A stretch of DNA of 46,351 bases from Bacteroidota bacterium. GTDB taxonomy: Bacteria; Bacteroidota; Bacteroidia; Palsa-965. Shown piece by piece: positions 43,035-46,351 of the stretch. Position 1 is the stretch's first letter; every line of letters starts with the position of its first letter. The translations under genes were made by a program, and so were the position numbers. The notes under the pieces are model-generated. The model saw nothing but the letters and a program-made list of their open reading frames with translations. It was not told the origin of the DNA and did no database searches. The DNA is taken from assembly GCA_016194975.1 (NCBI GenBank), contig JACQAM010000021.1:1-46351 (forward strand), read 5' to 3'.

Positions 43035-43745
43035 GTGAAAACAATATTTCATCCTTCATCAGAACGAGGCCATGCCGATCATGGCTGGCTCAACGCGTAT
43101 CACTCTTTCAGTTTTGCTTCGTGGTATGATCCTGCGAAAATGCATTTCGGATTGTTGCGCGTTCTCAATGACGATACAGTTGCACCCGGAATGGGTTTTG
43201 GAAAACACCCGCATGATAATATGGAGATCGTGACCATTCCAATGGAAGGCGCGCTTGCACACCAGGACAGCACGGGAGGAAACGGGATCATCCGTAAAGG
43301 AGAAGTGCAGATCATGTCGGCAGGCAAAGGAGTTTTTCATTCGGAATTCAATGCGTCGAAAACAGAACCGGTAAAACTTTTTCAAACCTGGGTTTTCCCG
43401 AAAGAAAAAAATATTGCACCGAGGTATGATCAGCGGATGTTCAGTGAAGAAATGCGCACGGATAAATTTTGCCTGGTTGTTTCTCCGGTGAAAGAAGATG
43501 CGGTTCTCTGGATCAATCAGGATGCATGGTATTCGCTCGGACATTTCACGAAAAAAAATTCAACCGAATATTCCATTCACAAATCAGGAAACGGAGTTTA
43601 TGTTTTTGTCATCGAAGGAAATATTTCCATTGGTGAAATGAACGCCGGAAGAAGAGATGCGATCGGCGTATGGGAAACAGAAAAATTTACATTGAGCGCG
43701 GAGAAAGGAACGGAGTTAATGTTGATAGAAGTACCTATGAAATAG
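43035..43745 (+). CDS. Pirin-family cupin
   Basis: A 236-residue bicupin starting with GTG. The N-terminal pirin domain carries the iron-binding set at positions expected for the family: His58 and His60 (KHPH), His102 and Glu104 (FHSEFN). The motifs FASWYDPAKMHFG, IPMEGALAHQDSTGG and QIMSAGKGVFHSEF are textbook. The C-terminal cupin is shorter. Bacterial pirins include YhhW, which has quercetin 2,3-dioxygenase activity in vitro; cellular roles vary. Its position after a MarR regulator fits a response to phenolic or redox stress, but no substrate can be named. Confidence 0.94.
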   Translation: MKTIFHPSSERGHADHGWLNAYHSFSFASWYDPAKMHFGLLRVLNDDTVAPGMGFGKHPHDNMEIVTIPMEGALAHQDSTGGNGIIRKGEVQIMSAGKGVFHSEFNASKTEPVKLFQTWVFPKEKNIAPRYDQRMFSEEMRTDKFCLVVSPVKEDAVLWINQDAWYSLGHFTKKNSTEYSIHKSGNGVYVFVIEGNISIGEMNAGRRDAIGVWETEKFTLSAEKGTELMLIEVPMK

Positions 43746-43778
43746 GGGACTGATTATCTGTAATTCGTACCCATATCG

Positions 43779-43786
43779 TACATTTG
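43779..43786 (+). promoter_or_regulatory. Candidate -7 element of the 43830 gene
   Basis: TACATTTG matches TAnnTTTG and leaves a leader of about 37 bases before the ATG. No -33 element is obvious. Confidence 0.45.
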
Positions 43787-43829
43787 CTGCCCGGTACAAT
43801 TTTCAATTTAACGATAACCGAATCAACCC

Positions 43830-45407
43830 ATGAAAGCCAGGTATTTTTTTATTCTCCTTTTCTCACTCGCCTTTTTTCAGCGTTCCATTGCGCAGGACAA
43901 AGCAGTTTCCGATCCGAAGATTGCCGAGGAGAAATTCAAAAACAAAAATTACGATGAAGCATTGCAGGATTATCTCGACCTGCTTGATGATGATTCGAAG
44001 AACGAGGAATACAATTACCGCATCGGTGTGTGCTATCTCAATACGTACATCAATAAAGCGAAAGCCATTCCTTACCTCGAAGTGGTGACACGACTGCCGA
44101 AGTATGATCCTAACGCGATGTACCTGCTCGGGCGCGCATATCATTTCGCTTATCGTTTTGATGATGCACTGAAATGTTATAACGATTTCAAAAAAAACGG
44201 AAAAGGAACAGAAGAAAATCTGGCCGATGCAGATCGTGAAATTCAGAATTGTTACAATGCAAAAGAGCTGATGAAGTACCCGCTGAATATCTCTTTCGAA
44301 AATCTCGGCAGCAGTGTGAATTCAGAGTACGCCGAATATTATCCGTTTGTTCCTTCCGATGAGTCGTTCATTGTTTACACTACAAAAAGATCGGATGGTG
44401 GAAATCTTCTCCAGCCCGATGGAAGTTATTTTTCCGAAGTGTACATTTCGCGCGAGAGTGAAGGCGGGTTTCTCAAGAGCAAGAACATAGGCGCACCGGT
44501 TGCAACGGCAGACGGAAATGTGGAAGTTGTGGGCATGAGTGCCAACGGAAATTATCTTCTGCTGTATTATGATAATGCACAGGGAAGCGGCGATATTTTT
44601 CTTTCAGAATATGACAAAACAAAAAACGTTTATAAAAAACCTGTTCGCCTCGACGAGAGCATCAATTCCACCAAAGGTTACGAGATCGCTGCAACCATCA
44701 GCAACGATGGCAGCACGATCTATTTCGCGAGCGATCGCGCGGGTGGAAGCGGGGGCATCGATCTTTTTGTAAGCAATCGCCTCCCGAATGGAAAATGGGG
44801 AATGCCGCAAAATCTCGGCGCTGAGATCAACACTTCTGCCGATGAAGATTTTCCAAGCCTTTCTCCCGATGGAAAAACACTTTATTTTTCTTCGAAAGGA
44901 CACACCAGCATGGGTGGATATGATATTTTCAAAGCAGACTGGGACGATGCAACAAAAAAATTCACCGGCGTGAAAAATCTCGGTTACCCGATCAACACAC
45001 CTGAAGACAACAGCAATTTCCGTATTTCCGATAACGGACGTTACGGGTATGTTGCGATGCACCGCGAAGATGCACTCGGAGATCTCGATATTTATCGTGT
45101 CGTGTTCAATGATGTGGAACCGAATTATTCTGTGGTGCGCGGCATGATCGTTTTTTCCGATCAGAATAAAAAACCCGGCTTCAGTGAAGTGTTCATCACA
45201 GTGACGGATAAAAAAACAAATGAGATCATTGGCAATTATGTGCCCAATGGAAATACGGGAAGATATGTGATGATACTTGCTCCCGGTGAATATGATGTGG
45301 AGATTGATGCGCCGGGATGTGCGCCTTACAATGAAACGATCAACATCGCCGACAAGAGTTCATTCAAGCCGGAGATTGATAAAGACATTGGTATTAAAGT
45401 GCAGTAA
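43830..45407 (+). CDS. PorE-like TPR/PD40 protein ending in a carboxypeptidase-regulatory-like domain
   Basis: A 525-residue secreted protein with a signal peptide (YFFILLFSLAFFQRSIAQ). TPR region (about 30-150; AEEKFKNKNYDEALQDYLDLL, MYLLGRAYHFAYRFDDALKCY), PD40 motifs (FVPSDESFIVYTTKR, GMSANGNYLLLYYDNAQGSGDIF, ATISNDGSTIYFASDRAGGSGGIDLFVS, SLSPDGKTLYFSSKGHTSMGGYDIF), then a CarboxypepD_reg-like domain (about 430-510; YSVVRGMIVFSDQNKKPGF, GRYVMILAPGEYDVEI). It ends there: the OmpA peptidoglycan-binding domain of PorE relatives is missing, and the stop is not followed by any frame-shifted OmpA sequence. It is a paralogue of the 40358 gene, two genes away. Confidence 0.85.
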   Translation: MKARYFFILLFSLAFFQRSIAQDKAVSDPKIAEEKFKNKNYDEALQDYLDLLDDDSKNEEYNYRIGVCYLNTYINKAKAIPYLEVVTRLPKYDPNAMYLLGRAYHFAYRFDDALKCYNDFKKNGKGTEENLADADREIQNCYNAKELMKYPLNISFENLGSSVNSEYAEYYPFVPSDESFIVYTTKRSDGGNLLQPDGSYFSEVYISRESEGGFLKSKNIGAPVATADGNVEVVGMSANGNYLLLYYDNAQGSGDIFLSEYDKTKNVYKKPVRLDESINSTKGYEIAATISNDGSTIYFASDRAGGSGGIDLFVSNRLPNGKWGMPQNLGAEINTSADEDFPSLSPDGKTLYFSSKGHTSMGGYDIFKADWDDATKKFTGVKNLGYPINTPEDNSNFRISDNGRYGYVAMHREDALGDLDIYRVVFNDVEPNYSVVRGMIVFSDQNKKPGFSEVFITVTDKKTNEIIGNYVPNGNTGRYVMILAPGEYDVEIDAPGCAPYNETINIADKSSFKPEIDKDIGIKVQ

Positions 45408-45426
45408 TCCCTGGATTACGAATTAC

Positions 45427-45444
45427 TCCCGATAGCTATCGGGA
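45427..45444. repeat. Perfect 18-bp palindrome
   Basis: TCCCGATAGCTATCGGGA reads the same on both strands. It lies 20 bases after the stop of the 43830 gene. Confidence 0.9.
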
Positions 45445-45498
45445 TCAACACGAATATACCAATCGCTTATTTTTCTTTCAGGAAATATATTTTGACGA

Positions 45499-46179
45499 AT
45501 GATCGCACTCGTTTTTCAATCTCTGAATTTGCTCATCGTTCTTGCCGTGATCATTGGAGCGATCTTTTTCGGTTGGTACTACGGCCGCAAACAAGTTGTA
45601 AATAGAAATCTACACCATCATCCTGAAAAACCCATCGCCGATTTCATGGAAGGAGAAATTGCGAGAACGAATGGAAATGTTGTCTTCGCCGGGCAAACTC
45701 TGAACGCTCCTCTTTCCGGACGGCAGTGTTCCTATTATTATTTACTCATTGAAGAAATGCAGCAGAGCGGAAAACATTCACATTGGGTAACTATCGTGGA
45801 AGAAGAAAAATCCGGCGATGTGGTGATCCATGACGGAATAAGTTATGCAGTTATTGAAACGAATCTTATTAAAACGTATGTGGTGCAGGATGAAAAATTA
45901 TCTTCCGGATTTTTGAATGATGCGAATGAAGGAATGGAAAAATTACTGAACGCTCACGGAATTCAGAGTACAAATTTTTTCGGTTTGAATAAATCGATCC
46001 GATATAAAGAAGGAATACTTGAGTCGGGAGAATTGCTCACCGTATCCGGGAAAGGAAACTGGATGATGAAAGACCGCGTGAGCATTTCAGTTCCCGTACA
46101 AAAAATTCTAATGATTTCTTCCCCGGAAAGTGAACCGGTTTATCTCAGTGACGATCCCGGTTTGATAGATACGAAATGA
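45499..46179 (+). CDS. Membrane protein with a GIDE-like domain
   Basis: A 226-residue protein. An N-terminal TM helix (LIVLAVIIGAIFFGWYYG) is followed by a basic, His-rich stretch and a domain with the pattern of the GIDE/BAM module of mitochondrial ubiquitin ligase MUL1: MEGEIARTNGNVVFAGQTLNAPLSGRQCSYYYLLIEE, then HWVTIVEEEKSGDVVIHDG. A second beta region follows (RYKEGILESGELLTVSGKGNW). There is no RING finger and no second TM, so it cannot be a ubiquitin ligase. Prokaryotic GIDE-type proteins have unknown functions, probably at the membrane. It is transcribed after the PorE-like gene with an 18-bp palindrome between them. Confidence 0.72.
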   Translation: MIALVFQSLNLLIVLAVIIGAIFFGWYYGRKQVVNRNLHHHPEKPIADFMEGEIARTNGNVVFAGQTLNAPLSGRQCSYYYLLIEEMQQSGKHSHWVTIVEEEKSGDVVIHDGISYAVIETNLIKTYVVQDEKLSSGFLNDANEGMEKLLNAHGIQSTNFFGLNKSIRYKEGILESGELLTVSGKGNWMMKDRVSISVPVQKILMISSPESEPVYLSDDPGLIDTK

Positions 46180-46184
46180 GTTGC

Positions 46185-46205
46185 GGGTTATGAGTTATGA
46201 GTGAG
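46185..46205. repeat. GAGTTAT word repeat near the window end
   Basis: GGGTTATGAGTTATGAGTGA, followed by G, starts six bases after the stop of the GIDE gene. It matches the right arm of the MarR/pirin hairpin on the opposite strand. Confidence 0.75.
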
Positions 46206-46211
46206 ATTTGT

Positions 46212-46232
46212 AGAGGCTGTTTAAAATTCATT
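46212..46232 (+). repeat. Terminal-repeat-like 21-mer, copy B
   Basis: The same 21 bases as 30161-30181 in inverse orientation. The DNA that follows (46233-46351) is non-coding as far as the window goes and contains TTGCATTTCT on its minus strand, a string also near copy A (29963-29972). Confidence 0.7.
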
Positions 46233-46351
46233 TTTTGGAATTGTTATGATGCCATTTTTGTTCAGCCGAGACGCATTTTGCAGGCCATAGTGGAGCGACT
46301 ACGGCCAAGAAATGCAACCCCGCCTGCTAAAGGAAAATGGGTCGTGCGTGG

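Overview
The window looks like chromosomal DNA of a member of the phylum Bacteroidota. The evidence is several C-terminal sorting domains of the type IX secretion system (T9SS, types A and B), a PorP/SprF-family protein, a TonB-dependent receptor paired with a DUF4249 lipoprotein, PorE-like TPR/PD40 proteins, few clear Shine-Dalgarno sites, and several copies of the Bacteroidota-type -7 promoter element TAnnTTTG. A lower rank cannot be assigned from the sequence alone. There is no ribosomal RNA, no CRISPR array and no complete insertion sequence.

Layout. 1-4.9 kb (mostly minus strand): a tyrosine recombinase, a PhnA-like zinc-ribbon protein, a protein with three zinc ribbons, a MORN/YwqK-like secreted protein and thioredoxin reductase. 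5-10 kb: a predicted outer-membrane/periplasmic protein, a GIY-YIG mini-gene flanked by inverted REP-like palindromes, and a DUF4249 lipoprotein/TonB receptor pair. 10.1 kb: tRNA-Pro(GGG) with its own terminator. 11.4-18.0 kb: a plus-strand operon of one DUF4907 lipoprotein and five tandem paralogous six-bladed Kelch proteins, all with T9SS type A tails, closed by a strong terminator. 18.4-29.8 kb: a minus-strand pair of a PorP/SprF-like protein and a 3478-residue repeat adhesin with a type B (gliding-associated) tail. 30.2-38.8 kb: a GPH-type transporter, a TIM44/zinc-ribbon/TerB membrane protein, a DUF6268-like barrel, a membrane protein, a small unknown protein, a membrane-anchored double zinc-ribbon protein and an SPFH-GYF protein. 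39-46.2 kb: a BaiN/HI0933-like flavoprotein, two PorE-like proteins without OmpA domains, a MarR regulator with a pirin, and a GIDE-domain membrane protein.

How the genes may work together. About 17 kb (11.4-29.8 kb) is devoted to building and exporting a large T9SS-dependent cell surface: five secreted propellers and a giant adhesin with its outer-membrane partner. The 31.7-38.8 kb block joins SPFH, TerB, TIM44 and zinc-ribbon modules and could be a membrane-stress or membrane-organising system. That is an inference from domain architecture.

The non-coding DNA is unusually structured. It holds inverted repeats built from short repeated words (7-8 bp period) that often sit at or next to stop codons, REP-like palindromes, a five-copy array of TGTGA(T/C) at exactly 21-bp spacing, and a 21-bp terminal-repeat-like sequence present in two inverted copies 16 kb apart.
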